A DNA stretch of 64,000 nt from Helicostylum pulchrum (GCA_025677825.1 JAIXMO010000053.1:1-64000); one strand, 5' to 3'; shown: positions 35,874 through 47,627, counted from the stretch's first letter. Notes: generated from the sequence alone by a model not told the origin. Translations and numbers: made by a program.

Positions 35874-37060
35874 TTATTTTTTAAACTTGTTAATAAATTC
35901 TTGTTTAAATGATGAATCCTTTGGTAAAATAATAAAAGATGGTACACCATTCTTTACTGTATATTGTTCAAGCGATAAGATTTTACCCAATGGTAATTTC
36001 TTACCAATCTTTAAGAGTTTTGGATTTAATCCACGAGTATCTTCAAAATAGACTTCAACTGAATCTGCATTGTATTCTTTACGTTCATCCCAAGGTGCAG
36101 GTTGTTCAAACATCACTTGCAAGTGATCATAGAATGAATTTGTCTCATTAAATTGTTGAATATAATCACTCTCTTTATATTCGGGATATAAAAAGAAGAC
36201 TGGCCAATTTAATGTTTGTGTTTCTTCATCAATCTCAATATTGGCTTTTTCGTATACATCTTTATCTACAATTTCCATTTTAATCTTACGTTCCTACAGA
36301 TACACACCATCATTAATATAATAATTTTGGTTTTGTTGCGTAGCGTAGCGAACTTACTTCTAAAGCTTTAGCTAAACGTTGCTTCTTAGTACGCTCACGT
36401 TCCTCTCTCTCTTCCTTCAATCTAATCTTTTCATCAATCTCGTTTTTTCGCTTCAAAGCCTTTTCTCTAATATTTTTAACATTGACATTCTCAGGATCCA
36501 CACCCAATGCATGATCGCAACAATCAATGGTTTCCACCAATTTATCAAGTGCAAACAATGCTCTAGCGGATCTATAAAACGCCTTTACATTCTTTGGATT
36601 AATTTCAAGACACTTTGAACAATCTGTCAACACACGTCCATAATTTCTTAATTCAAGGTTACATGCTGCTCGATTAACATAACATGCTTCCATAATAGCT
36701 GTATCTGTACATTCTGTATCCAATGCTTTGCTGTAAAACTCAATGGCGTCAGGATATCTTGCTTTTCCTGCTCTAAAACATTCGTTTCCTTGTTCTTTAA
36801 AGTTTAAAGCAACCTCTATAATTTACACGTTCACACCCGTATTAACTACATATCTCTTACATATACTTGTATATATAAAACCTACCTTCAGGTGTACCGT
36901 CAAAAGCAAGTGATTGAAGTGCGTTTAAAGTATCATTTTCTTCCGTAGGTAAATCCGTCATAAACAAAGGTACTTTGGCAAGTTCTGCTTCTAAATTATC
37001 TGGGTCCATAGTGAACTCACTCTTGAACTTTTTGGGCCCTACGATTGGTGTATCTGACAT
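35874..37060 (-). CDS. CNS1: TPR co-chaperone, CNS1/TTC4 homologue
   Basis: Exons 37060-36886, 36815-36358 and 36293-35874 encode 350 residues. An N-terminal acidic segment (FMTDLPTEENDTLNALQSLAFDGTPEE) precedes a three-motif TPR domain: NFKEQGNECFRAGKARYPDAIEFYSKAL, CYVNRAACNLELRNYGRVLTDCSKCL, KAFYRSARALFALDKLVETIDCCDHAL. A helical linker (KRKNEIDEKIRLKEEREERERTKKQ) follows, then the C-terminal wheel domain with LNWPVFFLYPEYKESDYIQQF and PWDERKEYNADSVEVYFED. This matches Hsp90/Hsp70 co-chaperones of the yeast Cns1/human TTC4 type, essential in yeast and linked to translation elongation. Confidence 0.92.
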
Positions 37061-38099
37061 TTTTTATTTTACTACTGTTACAAAAGAAAAAGAAAAGTGT
37101 TTAATAGAAAGTAAAAGAAGAAAACATAAAAAATATTTTTCGTTAATTATTAATGCGGGGTTCTAAGCCACTTTTGGTTTTGGAACACCCCTCTGATGTA
37201 CCATTATAGTTTGCAGAGATAAAGTGCTTACCATTTTTTTTATTTGTTTAGAAATATGCACTATATGTCTCTATTTCTACATACATGTACCTAGTATTTG
37301 CTTTTAATTTAACGCGCTGTTGTTTTTCTTTCATGTCACAGCAAGTTGTTCAAAAGCAGCAGCCTTATATATATACTTATGGAAAGAAACTTACAATTAA
37401 CGTGGATTAAGGGAAATATCGCGCTTATACACGGCTTCCACAAGTTTAATCGCTTATTACTCACTCAGTATCTTTATAAGGAAGGCTATTATTTTCCAAC
37501 TAATAATAAAAATACAGCACATCTGATATACTTTGTTCTGTATACTAATATTAATGTAATATTCTGACAGCCGTGATTTTGTAGAGACTGTCGCAAGAGT
37601 AGATACGTTAAAAAGGAGGGGTTCCGTAGCCATGATCTTACATTATTATACTCTGTATGTTTCCCAGCAACGAATTTATCATGGGGATACCTATTAAAAA
37701 TCATATTACGTGCTACCTGTTATAATACTATTTTTCTCCTAAAATGGTACTTCATGCACGATTAAGTTATCTGTTATACAGTTATTCCAGTATACTAATT
37801 TGCTCTAATACGTCCCTTTACCGCTTTAAAAGCTTTGCAAAAATAAATGAGACTTCAAAATTAAGAGAGGCGGGTTATAATATTTATTTTGTTTGGAAAG
37901 TATTTATTTATGCACAAAAAGGATCAATGTTATTATTCATCGGATTTAGGCATACAAATAGCAGATCTTGCTTAAATGTTGTAATTAGACCATGTGAGGC
38001 AAATACATTTTTCTTTTTTGGACTCAAAAAAAAAAAGTATTTTCTAAAAGCCGACTTTTTTCCTTTTTCCCTTGTATATTTTTCTCTAAATTTGCTGCC
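37061..38099. other. Intergenic, no gene supported
   Basis: Frames here (for example 37346-37567 and 37744-38103) are short and lack motifs. Nothing else seen. Confidence 0.5.
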
Positions 38100-38549
38100 A
38101 TGATACTTAATAAACAAGGCAATAACATTATAATTCAACCTACGCCTACCACTATACCATCGCCAACCGAAACCCACAAAAGGCCAAAATTACTAGCAAG
38201 ACTCTTCCGTCGAAAGAAACCTACTTTTGTATGGTGTTTTCGATCAACCGGGACCTCTTCTTTCAACAACAAACCGTTTACTATAAGCTGGGTGGAATTT
38301 GAAAAAAGGAATCAGTTCGAGTTATCAAGACAGTTGAACTTAACAAACAACAGAGATTATTTACCGCCAGCATCATTTGAAATTCAAGACAAGCATATAT
38401 TTAATAACAAGGTGACTATTACGGTTATATTAAAAGAAGGAATAGCTTTTGCGCTTGATCCGGAGTGGTCGAAACCGATTACTTTTGAAATTACTTGTCG
38501 ACCAAAATTAAACTGGTATCAAGTGATTTTTATGAGAATGGCGTACTGA
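38100..38549 (+). CDS. Hypothetical protein (149 aa)
   Basis: Single frame of 149 codons beginning MILNKQGNNIIIQPTPTT. A basic patch (RPKLLARLFRRKK) precedes a mixed beta-rich domain with aromatic residues spaced as FVWCFRSTG, FTISWVEFEKRNQFELSRQLN, PASFEIQDKHIFNNKVTITVI and EWSKPITFEI. The Trp/Trp/Glu-like spacing faintly recalls WWE domains, but the similarity is too weak to assign. No membrane segment. Composition is more balanced than the flanks, which supports a real gene. Confidence 0.6.
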   Translation: MILNKQGNNIIIQPTPTTIPSPTETHKRPKLLARLFRRKKPTFVWCFRSTGTSSFNNKPFTISWVEFEKRNQFELSRQLNLTNNRDYLPPASFEIQDKHIFNNKVTITVILKEGIAFALDPEWSKPITFEITCRPKLNWYQVIFMRMAY

Positions 38550-39200
38550 AAATCTACACACATTACAATTAACCGAAAATGTAATATACATATATGCACC
38601 AGGTTAAACAATAGACTCTTGCAACAACAACCAAAAAAAAATCTTTGTTTCTTTTATAAACTTGCGCATTACGCGTTTTCATCTATTACACAGAAAAAGG
38701 AGTCATTTGTTTTACCGCGGATCGGATAGTTAGGATTTGTATGTATTTTTTTGTAACGTTTTTTGGTCACTACTTTTTACTCTAAAATAAATGTGGAAAC
38801 AATAGTGTTTTTTTCTTACTGGAATATAAAATACAGGAACAAAAAACTTTAAAAAAAATAATCTTTTTTTCTCCTTATGTGCAGTAACAGTTTTTTACAA
38901 TAAATCAGTTGTATATAAATACACTCTTTTAATCGGAGTCATTTTTACTGTACAGAAAACAAAGTACAAGGTTTCAATTGAACATCTCCTTTACAAAAAT
39001 ACAAAAAAAAAAAAGAGAGAAAAAGTTAATCCATTAACATATCTTCCTACGTCACAAACTGAACGTAAAAAAAAAAACTTTCTTTCTATAGCTGTTTTTC
39101 TTTTTCTTTCCCTTTTGTTCCTTTTGTTCCTTTAACTTTTTTTTTTATTTTATTTTTGGAAAAATAAATAAAAAACAAGGGCGGTTGTCAAAAATAAAAA
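38550..39200. other. Intergenic, no gene seen
   Basis: AT-rich. The last 150 bases are T/A-rich and end in AAAATAAAAA just before the start at 39201. Confidence 0.5.
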
Positions 39201-40100
39201 ATGCCTAGACCCTTGAGTGACTCCTGGCAATATTTCGAGCTACTTTCACCGGATAATGGTAGAAACCGTAAAGCAAAATGTAATTTTTGTGGACACAAAC
39301 AAGCAGCAGGAATCACTAGACTTCACCAGCACTTATTATATCGTTGTTCCAGAATTTCAGCCGACATTCGAGATCAATTAAGACAAAAGCATGAAGATCA
39401 AGGTAGAGAATCGCTACCTAAAGGAACTCAAGTACTTTCTCATCACATGTCGCAAGATTCACTCGATTATCAATATGACTCTACCCTTCAAAATACCCTT
39501 CACAATAGTAATAACAATAACAGCAATAATAATAATCAACAGCAACAACCACAACCACAACAGCAACAACAACAACAACATCAACACCAACAGCAGCAGC
39601 AACAACAACAATCACCTCATATAAATTCTCACCCTACTTATTATGAAGCTGCTGCTGCATTATCACCTACAACCTCTACCAATTTCTCTACGGCATTTCC
39701 TCCTACTAATAATACATTGGGTCAGCAACAACAAGCTATGCTTGATTGTCAGTTGGCTCGTGCTTTATTTTCCGCAAACATCCCCTTTGAGTCAATCGAG
39801 GACCCTCATTTTATTGATTTTTTAAAGCGTTTACAACCAAACTATACTGTACCTAAAAAAAGACGCCTACAACAATTTTTACTTAAAGAGCAACATTGGG
39901 ATTTAATCCCTTGGGATAACGAAGCTGATTTATTATTATCTAGAACGAATCATCAACCATCTCCACCACCTTTGATGCAGCAACAACAACAACAGCAACA
40001 ACAACAACAGCGACGTATGTTAAGTACTAATTCTAGCGCTTTAAGTAATAGACTACTATCATCGATTCATCCACCTGCTGACTTGGAAGGAAGTCTATAA
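39201..40100 (+). CDS. BED-type zinc-finger, polyQ protein with hAT-transposase-derived segment
   Basis: Single exon, 299 residues. The N-terminus (residues 3-55) has the BED-like order W-Y-F, then CNFCGHKQAAGITRLHQHLLYRC, with a Cys/Cys/His/Cys spacing. Then an Asn/Gln-rich low-complexity region with (N)n and (Q)n tracts, and a segment near 180-230 reading LDCQLARALFSANIPFESIE, DPHFIDFLKRLQPNYTVPKK. This pattern occurs just ahead of the catalytic domain in hAT-family transposases. No RNase-H-like catalytic core or C-terminal dimerisation region follows, so it looks like a transposase N-terminus turned into a DNA-binding regulator. A second polyQ tract precedes the C-terminus. Function inferred. 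Confidence 0.75.
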   Translation: MPRPLSDSWQYFELLSPDNGRNRKAKCNFCGHKQAAGITRLHQHLLYRCSRISADIRDQLRQKHEDQGRESLPKGTQVLSHHMSQDSLDYQYDSTLQNTLHNSNNNNSNNNNQQQQPQPQQQQQQQHQHQQQQQQQQSPHINSHPTYYEAAAALSPTTSTNFSTAFPPTNNTLGQQQQAMLDCQLARALFSANIPFESIEDPHFIDFLKRLQPNYTVPKKRRLQQFLLKEQHWDLIPWDNEADLLLSRTNHQPSPPPLMQQQQQQQQQQQRRMLSTNSSALSNRLLSSIHPPADLEGSL

Positions 40101-41400
40101 AAAGAGTTTTATTACTTATTTATTGTATTCTATTTATATACAAATTATACATTATACACGTCAAAAAAAGAAAAAAGAAAAACCCTTTTCTAATTCTTGC
40201 AATATAAAAAAGGTTTATTGGAACAAGAAATACCTTTTTTAAAATAAAAAAAAATTTCCCTTTTTTTTTTTTAACAGTAGAAATTACTTTTTAGAATACT
40301 AGCAGAAAAAATAGACTTTTTTTTTCTTAGCATGTTGGTCCCTATATTTCATTTTTGTATATTAAAAAATGAAACCATCAAAAACACAACTCCGTTTGAA
40401 AATCCAAGTAAGGACTCATCTTCTATTAAACTTGTCAACTTATACATACTTTTTTTCGGTCGCAATGGCTTTATTAAGTAAACTGTGTTCATCTATACAG
40501 TGTAAAATACAATATAGTGATAGTTATTTGTAAAAAAAGAGCAGGAAAATACATGTATAAACCCGTTTGAATAATTCGCTGCCAAACGGAGCTTAAACGA
40601 ATGCAAAAAAACTTTTTTGATTTTTACATTTAAGCGACACGAAAATAGTAATTACATTTACTAAATTTAAGAGCGCACATCCTTTTTCTTTTTTTGCTGC
40701 AGATAAATTAACTTGCTCCGAATAAGTAAATATACACCTAGATGATATATATCAAAAGAAAAAGCTACATCTATATCATGCTGTAATATTATTTTTTTTG
40801 ATTAAAAAAAAAGTAGATTTTTGCAAGTGCTTTTTCGTTTTATCCAGGTAATATAGTGGTATTTCAACCTACAACGGTAATTTCAAACCCAAACAATACA
40901 TTGGAACCTTTAACTAAATAAATTTATAAGGTTAATTTGAAAAAAAAAACCGACGCAAAATACCCGTACCTTTTTTTTTCTTCTTCTTCGAGATACAAAC
41001 ATGTTTTTTTTTGCTGTTGCAAAATAAAGTTTTACATGTAAAAAAAAAAAAATGCACTTGGAAAGTAACACAGGTAAATGATAATATTACTTTTCACGTG
41101 CTATAATTAAATTGTTTAAAAAAGAATATACATTAGAGTGGAGAATATGGCGCAGATTTGCATTTGAATTTCGATCGGCTCTCGGTCCTTAAGCGCGGAA
41201 ATGACTAATCTTGAATAAACGTTTAAGCACTTTCTTTTTTAAAATGTTTTGACCGGAGCTTTTAAAACAAGACATGGTTCGATTTCCCTTAATGTAATAA
41301 ACGCTCAAATGTATAAAACCTAATAATTTACGCGTTTGTTTTTACAGTACAGATTTTTTTATTTATTTTTCAATGAACAATATTTTTTACAGTGTATAAT
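40101..41400. other. 1.3 kb AT-rich intergenic, no gene seen
   Basis: T and A runs throughout, with no conserved frame on either strand. It lies between two converging stops. Confidence 0.55.
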
Positions 41401-42884
41401 TTAATCAGAATCATCAAATACAATCTTATTATTTGATGGACCACCTCTTCCACTTAATGCCTTTGACATGATTTCTTCTTGAAGACGCTTAGCTTCCCAA
41501 GAAGGATGTACAGGTTCAGCAGGAGCGCTACTGGTGTGAACATGCTTGGGAGCAGGTTTCTTCTTGGGTCTATAATCAGGATTTGCAAGACGTTTTTCTT
41601 CACGTTTTTTGAATTCCGCAGCAATATGATTTGCTTCACGACCATACTTCTCTTCCCACTGCCTGTTTTTTTTAAACAATTTAATTTTTTGTAAAAGAAA
41701 AAAGCGTAAAATAAACAACTTACTTTCTTCTTTGCTTTTGACCTACTCTGTTTGGTTTCTTTTCACCTTCATAAATCTTTTGAAAGTTTTCATCTTCATT
41801 TTCATCATCGCCTAAAGTTTCAATAAATTCTGAAGTACCTGCCTTTGCTTTTGTAACCGTTTTAGGTTTCTTATTATTTAATTTATCTTTTTCGGCTTCT
41901 TCCGCCTTTCTCTTTTTAGCTTCCTCCATCTTCTTCTTCTTGGCCTCTTCAGCTCTTCTCTTTTCAATCTTTTCGTTATTACCCTTAATAATACTTTGGA
42001 AAGATGTCATCATGTTTGTAACTTCTGTTACCACTGGCTTTTGAGATATTAATCTAGACTCGATGTTTTGCGTAACTTGATCGGATTTCTCGGTTGGTTT
42101 CATAGACGATTCAATCAAATCCTTGACAAGTTCTTCGTGTTTAAGTGTATTATGCTTCATCAATTTGCTTTTAATCGTCTTTTCTACAAGTTGCTCAAGA
42201 TCGATACTCTTTAAAACTTCCAATTCCTTTTCGTACTGTTCGATATCTTGTGCAGTGACTTTTTTTACCGGTTTCGTATCCTTTTCTTCCTCATCTTCCT
42301 CATCTTCCTTCTTTTCTTCCTCATCTTCCTTCTTTTCTTCCTCGTCTTCCTTCTTCTCTTCTGAACCACTAGATAATATATATTCTCTCTTTTTAACAAA
42401 CTATATCTTCCCTTTTAAAAAAAAACTTATAATAATACTGGCTTACCCTTCTAACAATTTACGAGCTGATTTGATTTTCTTGAGTTGTTTTTGAGTTTCG
42501 CTCATTTTTCCCTTTTTTAAAGCGCTCTTCATTTCTTTACGAGCTTGATGCTATATATATTTTATCAGTACGTGTATATATCTATTAGAATAGAAAAGAT
42601 ACTTTACCAATTTGGTCTCGAGCTTTAATTTTCTAGCATTATAAAGTTCACGTTTTAAAGTATCTTGGTCCATAAACGACTCACTATGAATATTTTGGTA
42701 TTTTGCTCTAGAGGCTGCAATAATAGCTGTTTTCATATGTGTAGTTTCTCCAACCTAAAAACAAATAAACTATCGAGTCAGTATATAAAAACAATGGTCC
42801 CAGATCGTTCTTTTTTACTTGAGCTGCAAGATAATTGATCTTCCATGTTAAATTTTCTTTGGGTTTCTTTTCTAGGTTTTCAGA
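41401..42884 (-). CDS. BUD22: BUD22/SRFBP1-family ribosome biogenesis protein
   Basis: Exons 42884-42819, 42754-42608, 42550-42447, 42368-41724 and 41662-41401 sum to 408 codons including stop. The N-terminal block ENLTWKINYLAAQVGETTHM and KYQNIHSESFMDQDTLKRELYNARKLKLETKL, a lysine/glutamate-rich middle, and the C-terminal signature NRVGQKQRRKQWEEKYGREANH are characteristic of Bud22/SRFBP1, a nucleolar factor for small-subunit rRNA processing. Repeated EEKKEDEE units (42290-42360) are encoded by a degenerate minisatellite. The initiation codon is not in the first exon I can place; a one-codon exon ATG followed by GTTAGT near 42997 is possible, so the 5' boundary is provisional. Confidence 0.85.
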
Positions 42885-43103
42885 CTAATGTACAACGTTT
42901 ATTATTATCAGTTCTCTCGTCTTTTTTCTTCTTCCTTAAATACCAAGCAAATAAGGGAGCTTTTTATATTTCAAAAAGAAAAAACAAACTAACTAACCAT
43001 GTCGTATATATGTGTTTATTATTAACGCAAAGAAAAAAAAAATGCATTTTTTTTTATAAAAAAAAGGATATACATGAATAAGCCACCGATGTCGCTTATT
43101 GAA

Positions 43104-45198
43104 TTAGTGAACTTCTTCCTCCTCCTCCTCCTCCTCCTCCTCCTCCTCCTCCTCCTCCTCCTCCTCCTCCTCCTCCCGCTGCTTTGCTCGTTGTCTTGGT
43201 GATTTTCTGACAGTTGTTACTTTTGGTGCCCTAACATAAACAGGAAGTCGATAATCTTTATCTTTAGCGGGTTTTCTTTTTTTCCTCGGTGTGTAATCTT
43301 CTTCTTCGCTTTCTTCTACTTCGTATTCTTCTTCATCATCATCATCGTCACTATGAACGACGTATTTTCTCTTACATTTATTTTTCGCAGTAGAAGCTTT
43401 ACCTTTTTTATGTTTATTTGAAGCACAAGCTTTCGCTACTTTTTGTGTTTTCCTAGTCGCGCCTCTCTTTTCAGCCCTTGCTTCTTTCTTTTCCCTTATT
43501 CTCTCTTCCTTCTTCGTTAACCTTTCCTTCTCTCTCGCCGCTTTTTCACCTCGTTTTTTATACACGTTATAAGTTCTCAGCAGATGATTATCTGTTCTAC
43601 CAGGAAAGAATCCAGCAATATAGGACCACTTGGGACCAACTTGTTCCACCAAGCTTACCAGCTGCTGCACGTCCTCTTCATCCATCTTTCCCTTTTCCAC
43701 CTCAGGCTGCTGCACATTTACCCAGCGTTCTCTGCACTGCATATCCGTTCTACCCGGTAAAAGTCGTTGTACTTTGGTCCAATTGCCTTCACCATATAAC
43801 TGCACAGCACGCGCTAAAAGTTCGCTTTCTTTATCGGTCCATTTCGTACGTTTAATACCTGGATTAATTGATTTTTCCCATCTCTGTAAGCATTGTTGAC
43901 CCGTTCTGCCTTTTAACATGGCTGCAATCTGTTGCCAGTTACAATTACCAAATGTTTTGACCGCTTCTGCTAGTTTTTTATCTTCTTCCGGTGTCCATTT
44001 TAAAGATCTGGCTTGTACGTTGTTTTTATAGGCCATGTAGTGAGAGAAACACTGAGATATGGTCCGGTTTGTGCCCAATTCATTAGCAATACGTTCCCAT
44101 TGACCGTTTAATCCAATTTCATCTACTAATTCGGAAAGTCGCTGAGATTCTTGTTTAGACCACGGCTTTTTATTGATGATGGGGTGTTCTTGTGTAGTCC
44201 ACTGCATTAAACATTGATTTCCAGTTCGAGAAAGAACCTTAATACATTTTTAAAAAAAAAACTGTTAGTTATGTAGTTTGTATTTCTGCAGAAAAAAAAA
44301 CAGACTTACATAAACTGTACTAATTCGTTCCCAATCAAGACGTTCTACCGGGAAATTTTCAAGCGTTTCTTTATCTATTTTATCTACTTCCCATACACGC
44401 CATTCTTCGTCCCTTTGCAGCAAAAAAAAAGGTATTAGTTTTTTTTTTTTTTTTTTTTTTAATTTTTTGAGTTTACTTTTTCAAAAATGAAAAGGCTATG
44501 GCTCTTTTTGCTTCATCATGAATACCATTTAGTAATCGGTTTCTTTCATATCTCGACCCTGTACATATATATCTCGATAAGTAAAAAAAAAAAAAAAAAT
44601 GTGATTGAATTTTTAATAAGCAAAGTACTTACAAGCTCTATTCGGTAAATCATTTTCACAATCCACATCATCCCCTTCGTCTTCTTCCATAACTGGTTCC
44701 GGTTCATCCTGTAGTGGGTATTCTTGTGAATTGCTAGTTGCTTGAGGTGTTTTTTCAATTAATTCGGATTCGTCGAAATAAGATATATCTGACTCGTACT
44801 GTTTATGTAAATAAATCCTTTGTCCAAATCGACTTTCCGCGTTCGCTAAATATCTCGTATCTGTCTATTTTTTTTTTTTAAAAAAAAAAAATTTAAGTTG
44901 ACACATATTAAAAAAAAAAAAAAATCCTTTCTTTTTTATATTTTACCATGCTTGTTTGGTTCAGCTCTAATCGCTTGTTAATGAATTGTATATGATCCGT
45001 TATTTTTCTTTGCAACTTCTCGTTGAGAGAAATGGCCTGATCAATATTTCCATAATCTTTCTCAAATGATTCGTCTAATTCAGCCGCTTCGTCTTCTTTT
45101 CGTAATTGAATTAAAGCGTCCAACACTAATTGTAATTCATTGTCTTGTTCTTCGAGATTAATGTTTGGTATATCTATTAGAGGAATATTTTGTGACAT
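43104..45198 (-). CDS. Myb-repeat protein resembling snRNA-activating complex subunit 4 (SNAPC4)
   Basis: Exons 45198-44947, 44864-44633, 44558-44477, 44412-44310 and 44237-43104 encode 600 residues. An N-terminal coiled region (IDQAISLNEKLQRKITDHIQFINKRLELN) precedes four or more Myb/SANT repeats with the regular Trp spacing: KPWSKQESQRLSELVDEIGL, LKWTPEEDKKLAEAVKTFG, TKWTDKESELLARAVQLYG and MDEEDVQQLVSLVEQ. Each repeat ends in a helix like GRTGQQCLQRWEK. SNAPC4 binds the proximal sequence element of snRNA genes, and this number of repeats fits. The tail is highly basic, then acidic, ending in about 24 glutamates encoded by a (CTC)n run at 43110-43180, which is likely to vary in length. DNA target not shown. 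Confidence 0.85.
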
Positions 45199-45610
45199 TT
45201 TTTTAAAAGATTGAACAATGTTAAAAAGAAAAAGAAAAAAAAATCTCAGAAATATTTTTTTTAAAAAAGTGTTTGCTTTCAAACTGTAAATAAACATGGC
45301 GTTTATGTACAATACAATGACAACTAGTAAATTTTTCATCGCCAATCATTTAAGCTTTTTGTCCGGTATTAAGAATAGACAAACGCTTAAAATAAAAAAG
45401 ACATGTACTGTTTTAACAATACACTTGTTTTCTCAGAATTGTACTGAAAAAAAAAAACTTCCCTACCAATTGGCAGGTACAATATATCTTACATGAAGTC
45501 GGTCCGAAACAACCACATGACATATAAACAATTGCCAAGTAAAATCAAGCTTTATTTAATTGATATGAACTGTCGAAAAAAAACGATTAGTAACTTGCAA
45601 AAAAAAAAAA
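45199..45610. other. Intergenic, no gene seen
   Basis: AT-rich, between the 5' end of the Myb gene and the 3' end of the inhibitor gene. Short frames at 45296 and 45493 are not convincing. Confidence 0.5.
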
Positions 45611-45951
45611 CTAACAAACACTCTTTTTATTACCAGACTTATCAGGTTCCAAAAAATCAACATAAGACTTTGTACTCAATGTATTGATTTTTTGACTAGG
45701 AAGTTGAACCAGGATACCTTTTAAAGCTGATTTAAATTCATAGGTTACTTCACCACCCGCAGCTTCAACGTCAGCTCTTGCTTGTTTAAAGGTCTTGTCT
45801 GTGACAGGAGGTTTAAAGGCCATAATATAACTGAGTTCAGCAGCTATATAAAACGTGTTAGTTTTCTTTCTTCTTTTTTTTGTATTTAGTTTTTATATAT
45901 ACCCTGTACAAGTGCAAGGAATAAGAATAATAAGATTGTAATTCGTAACAT
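45611..45951 (-). CDS. Secreted inhibitor I9-type protein (proteinase B inhibitor-like)
   Basis: Exons 45951-45903 and 45843-45611 give 93 residues. The first exon encodes a classical signal peptide (MLRITILLFLLFLALVQ). The second encodes an I9 inhibitor fold: MAFKPPVTDKTFKQARADVE, AAGGEVTYEFKSALKGILVQ and LPSQKINTLSTKSYVDFLEPD, the pattern of yeast PBI2 and subtilisin propeptides. The inhibitor would act on a subtilisin-like protease or serve as an independent chaperone/inhibitor. Yeast PBI2 has no signal peptide, so the secreted form is notable. Inverted CCAAT lies about 80 bp upstream, with TATATTTATAT beside it. Confidence 0.85.
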
Positions 45952-47015
45952 GGTTTAAAATGTAATGTGTGAGAAGAAAAAAGAGAAAATTTGATAAGCC
46001 GTTTTTCTTTTTTTAACAAGTATATTTATATGATTGGCTCAAGCCCAATTTAAAAATTCATGCAATTTTCATTCTGATAGACATACAATATAGTATAGTT
46101 TTCTCAACAAACAGCGACTTATAAGTAATGTAATTAGAAGTAAATAGTTTGAGTATACTTACCAGAAGTATTTGACAGGTAAAACAACAATATCACCAGT
46201 TAAGAGAATGTAAAGTTTAGGCTCATGCAAAGAACATTTCATTATGTTTACGCCAGACTATGTTAATAACTGTGTAGTTCTTTATAATAATTCCTTTGTT
46301 GTTACACTCTGAAAAGTGCAGCTGCCTTTTTTCTTTGTAATACATTTGGTCTTGACAACTCATATAGGGCTACCAGCAACTTTTAAAAATATATTTAAAC
46401 TCAAGTTTGAGAAGAGTTAAAAATAAAACGCTTTTATTAATAGGGTGATAAATATAATATGATCATAGGTATAAAAAATATACATGGTAATAATGAGTTT
46501 GTTAGAATATTTGTATTTTTTTTTTATCATGTTTTTTGCTGTACAAAGGAGAGGATTTTTAGAGAGATTTTTTTTTTAGTTTGAACAAAATCATCCGCCT
46601 ATCACAACAAAGGACTATTAATTTATTTAGAGTATAAAAAAAACGTACACATAATTAACAGAACCTTTGATTTAGAGTCGCCATAAAAAAGATGCCGCCT
46701 TTTACCGGCGTCATTATACTTACTGGCATATGAAGCTATGTAGGGAGCTGAAAGACTTCATAAAAGCTATACAAGAGGATGGATATTCTGATGTTAAGGT
46801 AGGTTGATATAAAAAGCATTTTTATTTTGGCGTATTTCTTCAGTAATGAAATGAACAACAACCCTGATTTAGCGAAGCTATTCATTTAATATGTCACTTT
46901 AAATATATCACAGATAAATCGTCCTTATAAAAAGAATATTTTTATCAATTTTACGCGCGTCTTTTCAACTCTTTCTCACTTTTCTTTTTTATACTTTTTT
47001 TTTTTTTTCAAAAAT
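45952..47015. other. Intergenic, no intact gene
   Basis: A short coding-like run (ELKDFIKAIQEDGYSDVK near 46747-46800 followed by GTAGGT) might be an exon relic, but it is too short to call. Confidence 0.45.
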
Positions 47016-47624
47016 ATGCTCGACCTACCGCCAGAAATATTTAAAAAAACCTTTCAACACTTAAACAAAAAAGCCCTTCAAACGTGTTGCTTTGTTTGTA
47101 AGAGTTGGTATATGCTAGCTATTCCGTTGAACTGGAAAGAAGTGACGTTACAAAATCGTAATATTGCTCTTGTAAAAACTCTTTTAACTAATTATGACAA
47201 CAATCAATATTTCAAATATAGTCGTCATACTAAAACTTTAGCAATTATACACAGTAACGATTTCAGAAACCAATATAAATTCAGTAAACTGGAGCTATTA
47301 GGGTTGTTGAATCATTTACCCAATTTAAACAGAATTCATTTGGGCCAAGAATCAAATTATTTTGTGGACTATTTAGAATTTCTGTTAGATGCTGATATGC
47401 CACAAATTAAAAATATTGATATCGGATATTACGGCGATCATTCTAAAGACTTTCATAACTTATTCTTTGTTGTAAATTACAGATTTCGCGACACTATTAC
47501 CAGCGTATATTTATTTTATGACAAAAGCATAATTAACTTCAACTCCCAGCACATCAATATATTAGATTCGTTGGCTGAATTCAAGAAATTGACAGTACTA
47601 GAAATTCACAATACTGTAATATGA
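47016..47624 (+). CDS. Truncated F-box protein
   Basis: Single exon, 202 residues. The N-terminus is a clear F-box (LDLPPEIFKKTFQHLNKKALQTCCFVCKSWYMLAIPLNWKEV), normally bound by Skp1 in an SCF ubiquitin ligase. Weak leucine-rich strands follow (LGLLNHLPNLNRIHLGQES). Homologues usually run to 400-600 residues with many leucine-rich repeats. Here a stop ends the frame after KKLTVLEIHNTVI and downstream DNA shows no continuation, so the substrate-binding part is missing. It may be a young pseudogene or a short regulatory F-box protein. Confidence 0.7.
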   Translation: MLDLPPEIFKKTFQHLNKKALQTCCFVCKSWYMLAIPLNWKEVTLQNRNIALVKTLLTNYDNNQYFKYSRHTKTLAIIHSNDFRNQYKFSKLELLGLLNHLPNLNRIHLGQESNYFVDYLEFLLDADMPQIKNIDIGYYGDHSKDFHNLFFVVNYRFRDTITSVYLFYDKSIINFNSQHINILDSLAEFKKLTVLEIHNTVI

Positions 47625-47627
47625 TTA

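Noticed and set aside
43478..43899. Plus-strand frames opposite the Myb gene.
   Set aside because: Shadow frames of the well-supported Myb repeats on the minus strand.
46747..46806. Short coding-like run followed by GTAGGT.
   Set aside because: Too short and without a matching downstream exon before the F-box gene.
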